Assembly (NCBI GenBank): GCA_036877525.1
Contig: JAZGTH010000098.1
Location: 1,364,001 to 1,428,000 of the forward strand
From: Chromobotia macracanthus
Lineage: Eukaryota > Chordata > Actinopteri > Cypriniformes > Botiidae
DNA: 64,000 nt
Direction: 5' to 3'
In this document: positions 51,101-59,962 of the stretch, piece after piece
How the letters are laid out: every line of letters begins with the position of its first letter
Position numbering within the stretch: position 1 is the first letter of the stretch
Made by a program: the position numbers and the translations under genes
Notes under the pieces: generated by a model
The model's input: the letters and a program-made list of their open reading frames with translations, nothing else
Told to the model about the DNA's origin: nothing
Database searches by the model: none

Positions 51101-54100
51101 TCTGCATTATTCTTTTATATCTTAAATTAGCATAAGAGATCAGGTCACATTTCATCCATATGTCAAATATTGTCTTTAACCGGATTCTGGAACACAAGGT
51201 TCACACTCTCCTTACTGCATGACCACTTTTTTATTATTCTATTATTGCAATGCCATTATAAATAACTGACATTAATCATTTAAAAATGCACTGAAATCAA
51301 CAGTGTGAAGAAATCAACAGTGTGAAGAAATTAACAGTGTAAAGAAATTAACAGTGTGAAGAAATTAACAGTGTGAAGAAATTAACAGTGTGAAGTCTGT
51401 GTGAACAGGAAGTTCCAACTGAATTCAGTGTTTTGATGCAATTCAGAGTAGAATGGAGAAATAGGGAGCATGGTTTGTTTTTTTCTCTGTGAATTAATTG
51501 GATCTGGAAAAGTAGGTGTTTAAAGCTCACAGGGAGTGGTTAACAGCTCTGGCTCCGCCCAAGTTGTCAGACTGACATCATCAGAGAAGGATTGCTATTC
51601 CAGAGGGGAAGTATATTTTAAGATTTTAAAGGGCACACAAATTATATAACAATAATGATGAGCATGAATATATGAATAGAATATTTTGATTTCATTGTGA
51701 CTTTAATTTCAGAAGAATCTCAGATTAGAACCAATGTGAGAAAATCATTGTCATTGTGTGTCATATATGATGTCATCTCTATAATACCCTAATAAAATGA
51801 CAAACATTTCCTCACTGAGTTATTACAATGTCTCATAAGAAGAGACAGCCACCAGCCATCATGTCTGCGTTCTCACGCTGGATCACAAACTGGCTTTGCA
51901 CTGATTGCATGAGCTTTAGAAATGCCTCTGCCATGACCCAGTAGTCTGGACAAGTGACAGATGATCCCTCTGCACATTCTTTCTGAAAGAGCCATCTGGG
52001 CCGAGCACACTATTTATCTGCTGAGTGACCACAGACAATGATGCCTGATGGGGGAAAGGGGCAATGAGATGGGCTCCCGCTCTTTTGTGCCAGTACATGC
52101 ACTCGCATACACCTGCAGCTTTTCGAGGTTGACACAGAAAAATTCACTAGATATAAACTCAAAACATAGAAATAATGCTAATTTCTTCAGGTTGTCTGAC
52201 AAAGTTATTAAAACTTACTGTATGAGGCTTACTGTACACATTTTAGGCTTAAGATTTATAAACCCACTTCTGTTGTCACCCATGACTACACAAAGAACAT
52301 GACAAAACAGTCCTCCAAGTAACCCTGAGACCAATTTTAAATCTGGGCTGTGAGGAGTTCTGAGTAGCTCAAGGGAGGAACTCTGTCCTACTCAAGCAAA
52401 TCAATTTCCGAGTGTTCCTGCCTACCTGTCCCCTCACCCAGCTGACAATTGTAGGCTGTAAGAATGCTTCCCTAACATTTCCATTAAGTTACAAAAACAT
52501 TACAAATGTTATATTAAAAGTTCTAAGAAGGTTCAAAAGGTTTTTTTGACATTGCATTAACATTATCGCTTGTTTATTAGAATGCTATTCAAACTTTTTT
52601 TAAATTCTGTAACTTTTTTAAACTCTCCAATAACAATTTAAGAATAACGTTTTTTGATATACAATATATATATAAAAAGTTCTACAAAAAGGCTTTTTGA
52701 GAACTTTTACAGAACGCTAGCCAACGTACTGTGAACGTTCTCTGTTAGCTGGGCAGATCCTGGATAATTCTCATGAAAAGCAAATAAAGACCCACGTAGA
52801 ATCTCACTCTCTCTACTCTGTGGTGAATATAAGAGCAAGAGAAAGAATTGCTAAGCCTAATTATACAGCAATATTCTGGACACACCACAACAGCACGTCC
52901 AGACCTCCTCAGCAGCTGCTAGGTCCAAATTCAGATTGAACTGAGGCAAGGTCTTTAAATGAGATTAGCATAAGAATAGAGAACTTGGACTAATTAAGAT
53001 ATAAGATATAATGTTAAACAGAAAGCAATCCCTTATGGGGCAACCTCAAAACTGCTAACTGCTGTTGTTTCATTAACAGCTGCCACAATCTGTTCTTAGT
53101 GAAAAATTTCACTTCACAAATTGTATATCAATAAGAAATGACCTTAGAAGCGACATTTTTTATGCTTTTCTAAATGCCAAACTCTTGGTATTCATAGACT
53201 GAAAATACAGAATCCTTGCACAGGGATATGTAATGGATGTATAACTTCCAAAGAACCTCAGAGAATGTATTTTTCCATAGCCCCCGGGTTAGGACTAAAA
53301 TGTGGTAAAGATTTTTCAGTTTACTTTTAGCAAGATGGCCTTTTCCTCAGGGAAGGCCATTAGATAAGTTAGGTCTAAAATCCTAAAAAGAGTGCACAAT
53401 TTTCTTTCAATGTATTTATAGCAAAACAACAGGCTTTATTGAAAAGATGGGCGGATTTACATATTTTTATCACACAAAATAACAGCTACTGAGGTTGTGG
53501 TTTCAGGTTCAATATGGACTCACAAACGCTGCTGTCAACAAATAGCACCAAGATGTCTTCTGAGGTCAGTACAGGCAACGATGTCTTTTAAAACAACATT
53601 GAAATAAAGGAAATATTTGAGTGTCCAAAGCACACACAAAACTAGGAATTATTTTCAGCTTTTAAATATCTTTTAAAACATCTTTAAAATATGTTTAACA
53701 TCTTAATATATCTTTATTTACACAATATGTTGTATACTTAGGTTAAAACCCAACAGCCCAAATTACATGGTCCACCCAAAAATGAAAATTCTGTTATCAT
53801 CTGCTGACAGTTACGCTATACATACAATGAAAGCAAACAGTGCCAGGGACAAGCTCTAAATATAACAAAAAGAAAATGAATATGATTTGTGTCGTACATT
53901 TCCAGTCTTCTGAAGTTTTAAAAAATGTGGTGCAAGGAAAACAATTTCAAATTTGAGATGCAAAAAACAATGTTTAAAAATGTTTATCTCCTCACCGCAT
54001 TCTTTTGTAGTTTTAACAGCCACTTTTAATTTCAAAGACTAAAGGCTGTAAATGTCTTTAGGGTTAATGTGATGAATGCACTAATCAATAATCATTTGGT

Positions 54101-57100
54101 TCAATTCATTATCATTTAGTGACAATGCCAGGATCTGTTATTAGGGAATTAATTAATGTATTTGCAGAATAAGATTGTTCAATTAAACTGTTCAAAGTGA
54201 CACAGATTGTTCGCAACCCCTGCGGACAGACACTAATTACAATAAATGCCATAACAAGTGTTCTGATCCCATTTTAAACATGATATGACATCTGTCAGAG
54301 CCAATCTGGCCGCTCGCACGCACACGGGTGTAATGGCCACATTTATGTCGCTTAAATCATATAAAATAACAATGTAAAATCATTCCATGCCATTAAAGTC
54401 AAAGAAAATGAAGACAAAATATAGATTATTCACATAGCCCAGACTAGCCTATTTAAACAAGATTATGTTAATTTTGTGAGCACCAATAAAATGCAAGCCA
54501 ACGGTTTTGGACCAGCCGAAAACAGGATACCCACAAGACTTTCACAAGATTTAAGCAATAACAGATACCAAACTGCACAGAATAGACAAGTGCCAGAGTT
54601 TGTATTAAAATAGAAGACACTTGTCCAATAATAGACAGCATTCACATCAGGTGACATAGTGCATAAATCTCTTCTGACAGTGGCCGTCTGCTGAGAGAAA
54701 CAATGAGAACACGCGTTTACATTCTGAGCAGTACAGTAGAGCAGTGACAGATGATGTTGAATACCTTACTGAGTACTTGAGTCACTATCTGCTGAGTAAC
54801 CCTAATGTGTAACCCAAGCCAGTGACCCAGTTAGAGATGGGAATCAGAAAGTCAGACGACCCAGGGGTGCAAATGTTTCGTAGGGCTACACAAACGCACA
54901 GGCACTGGCAGTTCTAAGAACGTGATCACACATAATGGGCAGAACGTGGTGGGGAAAATATTCAACTCAGGAGCAGAGGAGGATGATGCGGTTAGCTTTG
55001 TTACCAGTCATAAGAATAGGTGGTAACACTTTACAAAAAGGTTTTATTTTTAACATTAATTACATTTGTTAACAAACTAATCACAAAGAATACCTCTGCA
55101 ACATTTGTTCGTCGTAGTTAATGTTAATTTCATTATTTACTAATGCAGTTTTTAAATCAAAGTTGTGTCTGTTAACATTAGTTAATGCACAATGATCTAT
55201 AACATAAACAATCATATTTGTATTAACTTACTTTAACAAAGATTGATAAATGCTGTAAGTGTTACATAAGCACCAGTGCTGGAAGTAACTAACTAAAAGA
55301 CGCACTGCTACTAACTTAACTACATGTTATCAGTAGTGGGGCAGTTGCTCAGTTGTTTTTAAAACAATGTAGCTTTTGCATAAATAAGCTAGTTTGAGTC
55401 ATGTATAATTCATTTCAGTGAATCAATTTACTCTGATGGTTCATTTGAAAGCACTGGTTCTATGAAACCCTATAAATCCATATGCATATAAATGTAAGGC
55501 ATTTTAGAACACCTTTTTTGTAGCAATATACAAAATAGAAAAAAAAACACATTTTTCAAAATAACATGATGTTGGTCACTTTACTTTCACCAGCTTATAC
55601 ATTATTGGGTTGGGGTATGTAATGTTCATTTTAATCTGAGATTTTAAACTGAGATCCTCTCTGTTTTTATATCAGATAAATATTGCTCTGATTGCAAAAA
55701 AAGCATTAGAATTAGAGAGACTTCAGTAAAGTCAAAATCTCTCTCCTCTCTCTTCTTTACACACACACATATAACATGCAGCAGCTGTTATCACCGTCTA
55801 AATTTAACAGAAGCAGGAAGAATGAGCTGATGTGTTCGCACCAGGAGACCTTATACTGCAAAGACCAATATAACACAGACTCCATCCATTTCAAAGTATT
55901 CTTCAATTACTCCAGTAAATAAACATTCTCACTCACCAGGGAGTCATTGGGCTTTATGATCAACACTCTCCTGAATACAGAAAACACCACAGCCAAAAAA
56001 AGAAATAATGCAGTCGCTTAGTTATTACAGTGTCATAATTTAAAGTTGAAATACTGCCTGCTGGAGTATTATTACTTCATTCAGCCTTTGGCAACAAACT
56101 AAAATACAGACACATTCAAACACATAAACAAGAAATCAAACTAAGCACCAATCAATCTGACCCCTCAGTTGACTCCACTCTATAGGAGTGCTATGCTAAG
56201 AAAAACACTATAAATCTATCTATAAATCAGTCTGAGAAACAACTGGGCCTTCACTTCATAAACAAATAACTATCTAGGAGGAAACTGCATGGTGGGGGAA
56301 GTCCTTTCTATTGTTCAAATGAACAAAGATTTTTATAAAAATAATGTTAATTAAAAGATGCTATCTCATAAGCTATTCCTCATAAAAGTGTCATTAACAA
56401 CTATACGCTATAAACGATATGCATCTGTGTGTGTGTACTGTGTGTCGACAATACGTGCATGGGCCAATTTAAAAATATGTTCTCACAAACATAGTGGAAT
56501 ATGTCAAAAACGGACACTCTGGGAATTTGTGTGCAGACTAAACAAATGCTGAGGACAGGCAAATACTCTGCTTTCATTCAGCATATTGAGAAATTTCAAT
56601 CTGTCTTTTCTTGCCCCCAGTGCTTTTCACAAATTGGAATGGGGTTTGAATTAATTGAAAGAGGGAGATACTGGGGAAAAAATAGCAAAAGACTGAACCA
56701 ATAATTCAGTTTGTCAACCTATTTTTATTAATTGCATATTAAGGACAATTAAAAGAAAATGAAGTCATTTCAGAACACATTACAGAGAAACTTTTGTAAA
56801 CCGATACAATTAATGTTAATCAACCCATTTAATGCTGTACACAGACTTTTATAACCAAACTAAAACCTATAAGGTTTAATGCTCCAAGGTTATAGTGATT
56901 GTATGAAGAGATGCTGCAATGAAAAAGAATTTCAGCTATTTCAAGACATTAACATGTTTCTGCAGAGACGAAACAGCTCAGGATGTCAGAATGGAGAGTG
57001 TAAATACACAGAGAAGCCAGTTGTTCTTTCTCTCCTTGTCATTACCTCTCTCTCTTTGTTATTACCTCCCTCGCAGCACAGAATTCAGGTGATGCAGCAC

Positions 57101-58992
57101 AGAATTCAGGTGATGCAAGCAGTGATCAATACATTAACTACAAGCCGGTAGTACATTACTTTATAATGACCAGCTCTTTATTCCACAGAGTGTGTGTGTT
57201 CACTGGATTAGCCCTGGGCTGCCCTCAAAGATGCTGGGAGTGTGTACAGCTGAGGGTAACAACAAGACGGATGGTGCCCCAAACTGAGGGCCCATCACTG
57301 CCCCATTTACTCAACAAGCTGTAGATACAAAAGGTCTTTCAGAAAAATCATTTTGCCTCAGAATCAGTGGCCTGTCTAAATCAATCATAAAGCAAAAGAG
57401 CCTTGTTTTGTCAACGCCACTACACATACTCCCAGCATTCTTTGTACTCCCATGGTTGCCATGGTTATGACTATGGTTATAACGCTTTGATAATAGCATA
57501 ATGCTGAATGGTATCAAAACAAAGAGAGTATTTAATACTGATGTCACACTAAGAGTGTTAAGCACAGAGTAGTTTCTGCATCACAAATCACTCTTTACAA
57601 ACAATTCTGATGTTTGTAAAGCAGTCTGAAACCAGAAAATGGCTTCAAACCATCCAGAATCAACCACAGTGGAGAATGGAATCTGAATAAGATTAAAGAC
57701 AAAGCACGACAGAGGAGAGAACATGGGTCATGTGATCACGCATTATACTCCTCCTGTCTTGCTTTGTACACTGGAGCATGAGTATATATTTGTTTAATTA
57801 TTTCTGACATGTTATTCTGCCTTTTCTAATCATCACACAATCTGCAGAACATTCCTGCCAACCTTTCATGAAGGAGTAAAGAAAACTTCAGATCAAAACT
57901 GTTTCCAGAGTAATGCAGGACTGGGTGAATTTATATATAAAATAATATATAATTTTATGAATTTATATATAAAAAACACAATCAAGTAAAAAGAATGATA
58001 CTCAGTACTCAAAGCAAAACACTATCTATACAAGGATACACAAGAAGATTCTTACCAAGATAGAGAGAAGCGTTCTCCTTTTTCACATTATCGTCCAGAT
58101 ATGTTGGTCCAAGTGTGTAGATTGGAGTGGAACCCATGCCCACCAGAACCTGGGCGCAGATAAACAGGGCGACATACACGGAGTGATCGTTGCCCTCCTG
58201 GTCCCGTGGACAAGATGACACATCCAGAGGGTCCCCTCTGCTTCTGTTGCCATTCAGACACAGGCCCTCGTTCCCTGTGGAGGAGTTGACTTCTTGGATC
58301 TGATAGGGTGGAGAAATGAAGTGCGGAAGGGAGAAAAGAGCTGCTCCCACGGCAATAAACACCCCGCCGACTGCCAACCAGCGGGGTCTCTGTCCCCGAC
58401 CCCCGAAATAACTAATGAAGACCACGACCAGCAGACTCCCGATGTCAAAACAACTAACCAGCAGTCCAGACTCAGAGCTTCTCAGGCTGTATCTCTTCTC
58501 TATGGTGGTAATAACACTGCTGAGGTAGCCCGAGACCATCAACGACTGAATAAATGTCAGGTAACACATACAGAATAAAAAACACCTAGAGTCTGACAAA
58601 ATCACCCTGACAAAGCGGATAAACCTTGTAAATGAGAAACCTATTTTTTTGCCACTCGTTCGATTGGTCTCAGTTCTCATAGAGCTGCTAAGCCCGACCA
58701 TGCTGGACATAGAGGGGGAGAAATCAGTTCTGGTTGGTGAATCCAACTCACTAGAGTCTCTTTTCTGATGCAAGTCACTGAATGCAGAACAATGGTTAGT
58801 ATGAACTATCTGTGTCGTGCTGACCAGCCTCGGTTCCAATGTTTCGTTAATTGTCGGACAGCCTCCGTTAAGAACGGGCAAACTTCTGGATTTGTAGTAA
58901 CCATCTGAGTCTCCATACTGACCCTGGAATTCACAGACTTCGAGAGATTCTGATATGTCACTCTTAGTCTCATCATTATAAGATGATGTCAT
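30035..58992 (-). CDS. slco5a1: Solute carrier organic anion transporter 5A1 (852 aa, 9 coding exons)
   Basis: Coding exons in transcript order: 58,992-58,056; 40,757-40,625; 40,184-39,976; 38,665-38,501; 34,236-34,038; 32,116-31,957; 31,436-31,195; 30,989-30,925; 30,483-30,035. All introns are GT-AG and phases agree, giving 2,559 nt with a TGA stop. Human SLCO5A1 is about 848 residues. A cytoplasmic N-terminus of about 135 residues precedes TM1 (about 137-160). The OATP signature DPRFVGNWWSGFLL is at about 350-363. A basic run (PPRHKKKKK) lies in the large cytoplasmic loop. The Kazal-like Cys-rich extracellular loop between TM9 and TM10 (562-592 and on) contains CNVNCGC and PVCGSDGITYFNPCLAGC. 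OATPs are 12-TM plasma-membrane carriers; SLCO5A1 is an orphan with no settled substrate. The ATG at 58,992 has A at -3 and an in-frame TAA a few codons upstream. Confidence 0.95.
30925..30989 (-). CDS. slco5a1: slco5a1 coding exon 8 (65 nt)
   Basis: A small exon with acceptor 'tttcttttgtag' and donor GTAAGT. It encodes SVEEQERPFALGMQFVLLRTL, the conserved OATP segment between TM10 and TM11. Entering phase 2 and leaving phase 1 fits both neighbours exactly. Confidence 0.94.
31195..31436 (-). CDS. slco5a1: slco5a1 coding exon 7
   Basis: The acceptor is 'gttctctgcag' and the donor GTAACA. It starts IRNYTDCACVQSRQVITPP, finishing the Cys-rich loop, and includes VIVKTYLNENGFALSGKCDR. It then encodes TM10 (TLIPFLIFLFIVTLITACAQ) and PSAIIVTLR. 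Confidence 0.95.
31583..31635 (+). mobile_element. L2-clade LINE/SINE 3' tail fragment
   Basis: Contains ACTTTGGATAAAAGCGTCTG, then CTAAATG and two TGTAA/ATGTAA units. This is the conserved stem-loop tail shared by fish L2-type LINEs (such as UnaL2 and RSg-1) and SINEs that borrow their machinery. The preceding 40 bp of T-rich sequence also resembles the 3' region of such LINEs. No reverse transcriptase remains. Confidence 0.7.
31957..32116 (-). CDS. slco5a1: slco5a1 coding exon 6 (Kazal-like loop)
   Basis: The acceptor is 'ctggtttgctcag' and the donor GTGAGA. It encodes residues 548-601 with HRNLTGG, CNVNCGC, YAPVCGSDGITYFNPC and LAGC. This is the Kazal-type Cys spacing of the long extracellular loop between TM9 and TM10. 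N-glycosylation sequons (NLT, NDST) are present. Confidence 0.95.
32117..34037 (-). other. slco5a1: slco5a1 intron 5
   Basis: A 1.9-kb intron containing a short copy of the CCCAGCTAAC inverted-repeat family at 33,376-33,550. The rest is AT-rich with no further exon. Confidence 0.7.
33376..33550. repeat. MITE-like element, CCCAGCTAAC family, copy 3 (175 bp, deleted)
   Basis: Begins CCCAGCTAGCAATTTTAG and ends CCTGTTAGCTGGG. It is half the length of copy 1, so it has an internal deletion. A TA dinucleotide flanks both ends, as in Tc1/mariner-type target duplications. Confidence 0.75.
34038..34236 (-). CDS. slco5a1: slco5a1 coding exon 5
   Basis: The acceptor is 'tattgtctctttag' and the donor GTGAGT. 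It encodes VIIVPSAGVGIVLGGYIIKK, LKLGARESAKLAMICSG and the next membrane helix, then GCESINLGGINIPYTTG leading into the Cys-rich extracellular loop. Nearly every residue agrees with the vertebrate SLCO5A1 pattern. Confidence 0.95.
35266..35570. repeat. MITE-like element, CCCAGCTAAC family, copy 4 (inverted)
   Basis: Lies in the opposite orientation to copies 1 and 8: it begins 'ggtaacaggaaacatt' and ends 'gttcttacaacctaaaattt' then 'gtagctgg'. The termini are decayed. The first 45 bp contain a perfect 15-bp inverted repeat (35,275-35,289 against 35,296-35,310) with a 6-nt loop. Confidence 0.65.
37546..37823. repeat. MITE-like element, CCCAGCTAAC family, copy 5 (3' end decayed)
   Basis: Starts CCCAGCTTACAATTTTATG and keeps 'gtaagaacatttccctta', 'gttctaggga' and the TATATA core. 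It stops around 'gaggacgttagttgag', without the CTGGG terminus. Confidence 0.65.
38501..38665 (-). CDS. slco5a1: slco5a1 coding exon 4
   Basis: Encodes DLPKAAIRILSNMTFLFVSL and ESAIVTAFITFIPKFIESQFG, then ASNASIYTG. I chose the acceptor AAG (exon starting ATCTCC) over the GAG 3 nt upstream because it gives the conserved GKDIKDLPKAA without an extra Glu; NAGNAG-like use of both is possible. The donor is GTATGA and the length 165 nt. Confidence 0.93.
38666..39975 (-). other. slco5a1: slco5a1 intron 3
   Basis: A 1.3-kb intron holding a dispersed fish-type repeat at about 38,872-38,998. Nothing else is recognised. Confidence 0.65.
38872..38998. repeat. Dispersed repeat with 'agttYacccaaaaat' end
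   Basis: The left end reads 'tatagtttacccaaaaatag' and the right end, in reverse complement, reads 'aaatgaacattttaccatca'. The centre carries 'ctttccaaacctgtatgac' and 'aatacaaaagaagatattga'. I recognise this pattern from a repeat that is very common in cyprinid genomes; a related half-copy is at about 53,765-53,990. The class is not determined. Confidence 0.55.
39976..40184 (-). CDS. slco5a1: slco5a1 coding exon 3
   Basis: The acceptor is 'atgtttttag' and the donor GTGTGT. It encodes WSGFLLCAFAMLLVIFPMF (signature end plus a membrane helix), the PKKLPPRHKKKKK basic run, and a variable Ser/Asn/Asp-rich loop ending SSMGFGKDIK. The loop is the large intracellular loop typical of OATPs. Confidence 0.94.
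40625..40757 (-). CDS. slco5a1: slco5a1 coding exon 2
   Basis: The acceptor is 'gtgtgttttgcag' and the donor GTAATA. It encodes AIMYVMGALGPAAGYLLGG, a membrane helix, then VLIGFYVDP and the first half of the OATP signature (DPRFVGNW). The exon is 133 nt, entering in phase 1 and leaving in phase 2, which matches its neighbours. Confidence 0.95.
41111..41405. repeat. MITE-like element, CCCAGCTAAC family, copy 6
   Basis: Begins CTCAGATAGCAATTTTTGG and ends TTCCCTGTTAATTGGG, with the 'gcttccattaagtaac' and 'gatatatacaatatataac' blocks inside. TA flanks both ends, supporting a TA target duplication. Confidence 0.7.
42223..42478. repeat. MITE-like element, TTAAAGCTGCAATC family, copy C (256 bp)
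   Basis: The left end is TTAAAGCTGCAATCTGTAAC and the right end reads GGATTGCAGCTTTAA, so both ends are intact inverted repeats bounded by TTAA. The interior includes 'gaggaagtacataacagatt', 'cgatttacagcggtaag' and 'agatggcaatagagaggc'. This is the best-preserved copy for defining the family. Confidence 0.8.
43101..43239. repeat. MITE-like element, CCCAGCTAAC family, copy 7 (fragment)
   Basis: Only the right part survives, ending CTCCCTGTTAGCTGGG. It includes an unusual run, 'acgttacgtacgttacgtaa' (43,170-43,189), a short palindromic expansion not seen in the other copies. Confidence 0.6.
43997..44030. repeat. (CA)n microsatellite
   Basis: About 17 uninterrupted CA units in slco5a1 intron 1. 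Confidence 0.95.
45921..46108. repeat. 'ccagctt / accagttttgct' dispersed repeat
   Basis: Repeated CCAG and CTGG words ('aaaccagcttaag', 'gtgctggttttac', 'aaccagttttgctaggctg', 'tctggtttaagttg') form several short inverted repeats. This is the texture of a common fish inverted-repeat element. The boundaries are approximate and no target duplication is evident. Confidence 0.4.
48132..48190. repeat. (AT)n microsatellite
   Basis: About 59 bp of uninterrupted AT repeats, preceded by AT-rich degenerate sequence. Confidence 0.95.
48248..48388 (+). mobile_element. tRNA-derived SINE with degenerate L2-type tail
   Basis: An RNA polymerase III box A (TAGCTCAACTGG, 48,257-48,268) and box B (GGTTCAATTCC, 48,298-48,308) lie about 30 nt apart, with 'tggtgctagcaatgccaagg' between and around them. 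The body then resembles 'tatagcttgaacactgt' and a shrunken tail ending 'caaatgcataaat'. The pattern matches a SINE frequent in cyprinid genomes. The tail's stem-loop has been lost, so it is an old insertion. Confidence 0.7.
49653..49983. repeat. MITE-like element, TTAAAGCTGCAATC family, copy D (diverged, long)
   Basis: Contains 'tgcctctctctttgtaccgc', 'catctctgtttgaaac' and, near the right end, 'ctgccatgtacttgctcata', all shared with copies A or C. The termini are decayed and boundaries approximate. Confidence 0.6.
51294..51395. repeat. 17-bp minisatellite, 6 copies
   Basis: Six head-to-tail copies of a 17-bp unit (AAATTAACAGTGTGAAG, with C for T at the fifth base in the first two and an A for G in the third) span exactly 102 bp with no spacers. 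Confidence 0.95.
52437..52753. repeat. MITE-like element, CCCAGCTAAC family, copy 8 (317 bp)
   Basis: Begins CCCAGCTGACAATTGTAGG and ends GTTCTCTGTTAGCTGGG. The full set of interior blocks is present, including 'gatatacaatatatatat' and 'agccaacgtactgtgaacg'. With copy 1 it defines the full-length structure. Confidence 0.78.
53765..53990. repeat. Dispersed repeat related to 38,872-38,998
   Basis: Starts 'ccacccaaaaatgaaaattc' and 'tgttatcatctgctgac', matching in reverse complement the right end of the 38,872 element, and continues with 'ttccagtcttctgaagttt'. The far boundary is uncertain. Confidence 0.45.
55020..55270. repeat. 'ggtaacactttac' dispersed repeat
   Basis: Begins 'tggtaacactttacaaaaag' and contains repeated 'gttaacattagttaatg' type words and their complements. 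This is typical of a short inverted-repeat transposon relic common in fish. The end is not sharply defined. Confidence 0.45.
57073..57114. repeat. 21-bp perfect tandem duplication
   Basis: GCAGCACAGAATTCAGGTGA plus T occurs twice in a row without change, in slco5a1 intron 1. It is a recent local duplication. Confidence 0.9.
58056..58992 (-). CDS. slco5a1: slco5a1 coding exon 1
   Basis: This exon encodes residues 1-312 and the first base of codon 313. The sequence before TM1 is hydrophilic and Ser/Thr-rich. The membrane part begins FLFCMCYLTFIQSLMVSGYL and includes SGLLVSCFDIG and YFGGRGQRPRW. The first large extracellular loop (about 225-270) has Cys and N-x-S/T sites. The exon ends in GMGSTPIYTLGPTYLDD, very strongly conserved in the SLCO5 group. 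The donor is GTAAGAA. The upstream part of this exon, up to about 59,383, is 5' UTR. Confidence 0.95.
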
Positions 58993-59383
58993 TTTGGCTG
59001 AATGTTACACTTACAGTAAATGCAAACACAACTAGGATTCACTTATAAATTAAATTAAAAGTTGACAGCAGGATCGGACATAAGACAGTACTGACGAATG
59101 AAACAAAGAAGCGAAAACAATTGAAAAAATTGAAAGCATGATCCCTGTCTATAGCTATCAACAAGTCCTAAGTTTCCATTCATTCTTTATTATTTTAAAA
59201 GTGTACATTGCGGTCACATCAGATCAATTCTGATTAGTTATTAAAACACTTTTTTTTTATAATTTAACTGTGTGGCAAATATCAGGCAGGAGGGATTTAA
59301 CTCCGGTCATGGTGCTGAAATCACTGTCTGTTGCAGAAGGTATGAGATGAAACTCAATGTGTCAGCTGCGCAGAATCCTGAAG
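58993..59383 (-). other. slco5a1: slco5a1 5' UTR part of the first coding exon
   Basis: Upstream of the ATG there is an in-frame TAA a few codons away. The sequence runs back to a good acceptor, 'ttccattgtttctcag', ending at 59,384. This gives about 391 nt of untranslated leader in the same exon as the start codon, consistent with a separate non-coding first exon. Confidence 0.6.
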
Positions 59384-59842
59384 CTGAGAAACAATGGAAA
59401 CATAAAACATATTATTGTATGGGAAAGATTTATCAACTCTTCAATAATTAATATTAATAAACAGCGCTACAAGTAATGTTATTTGTTATCTGAAATCACA
59501 ATGCTGCGGATTAGTGGTCCAGTTAGACAAAGAATAACCATAAACGTGCGACCGACCTGCCATAAATGTTAGAAACAATAAAAAAACGGTGTCAGTATGT
59601 CGCAAAAATTTGTTTGCCTAAAGCAAATACTTTCTTACATATCGTATAGGAAGTCACGACTTCACACATAAGGATTATTTGGAAAACCTCGTACAATATA
59701 ACGTGTCTAAACACTGATCCATTCATATGCAATAAGTCATGCCACATCGCGACAGCTCGATTCTTAAAGCTACTTTAAACATCGAGACATAAAAATGATT
59801 AAAGCTTGCAATAATAAATTGGTTGATAAATAATGTACTTAC

Positions 59843-59943
59843 ACGGCAGATAGAGACGGAGAGGTAGTGAGTTGTTGTCCTCGGCACGGACAGCGAGCGA
59901 ATGAGATTGCGGATTTGATGAAGGGGCGACTGAGCCCTCCGAT
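59843..59943 (-). other. slco5a1: Probable non-coding first exon of slco5a1
   Basis: On the minus strand a strong donor, CCGT|GTAAGTAC, follows position 59,843. The sequence before it has more CpG (cggcacggacagcgagcga in plus orientation) than the surroundings, and the ZNF143-type motif lies just upstream. The transcription start is not defined, so the outer boundary is a guess. Confidence 0.5.
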
Positions 59944-59962
59944 GCATTCTGGGATATGTAGT
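59944..59962 (-). promoter_or_regulatory. ZNF143/SBS-type promoter motif upstream of slco5a1
   Basis: The minus strand reads ACTACATATCCCAGAATGC. The vertebrate Staf/ZNF143 (SBS, also THAP11-associated) consensus is ACTACAATTCCCAGAATGC, so 17 of 19 bases agree and the CCCAGAATGC core is exact. Such sites sit within about 100 bp of start sites, and this one lies about 100 bp upstream of the putative first-exon donor. Binding is inferred from sequence alone. Confidence 0.75.

Larger units (their letters stand above)
40758..58055 (-). other. slco5a1: slco5a1 intron 1 of the coding region (17.3 kb)
   Basis: No exon of another gene is supported in this long intron. It contains three copies of the CCCAGCTAAC family, two of the TTAAAGCTGCAATC family, a tRNA-derived SINE, a 17-bp minisatellite, CA and AT microsatellites, and other dispersed repeats, listed separately. 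Short frames within it lack splice context and family resemblance. Regulatory elements for slco5a1 may lie here but cannot be picked out by eye. Confidence 0.65.

Noticed and set aside
51294..51395. Regularly spaced repeats resembling a CRISPR array
   Set aside because: The 17-bp units are directly adjacent with no unique spacers, and the window is vertebrate DNA; this is a minisatellite.
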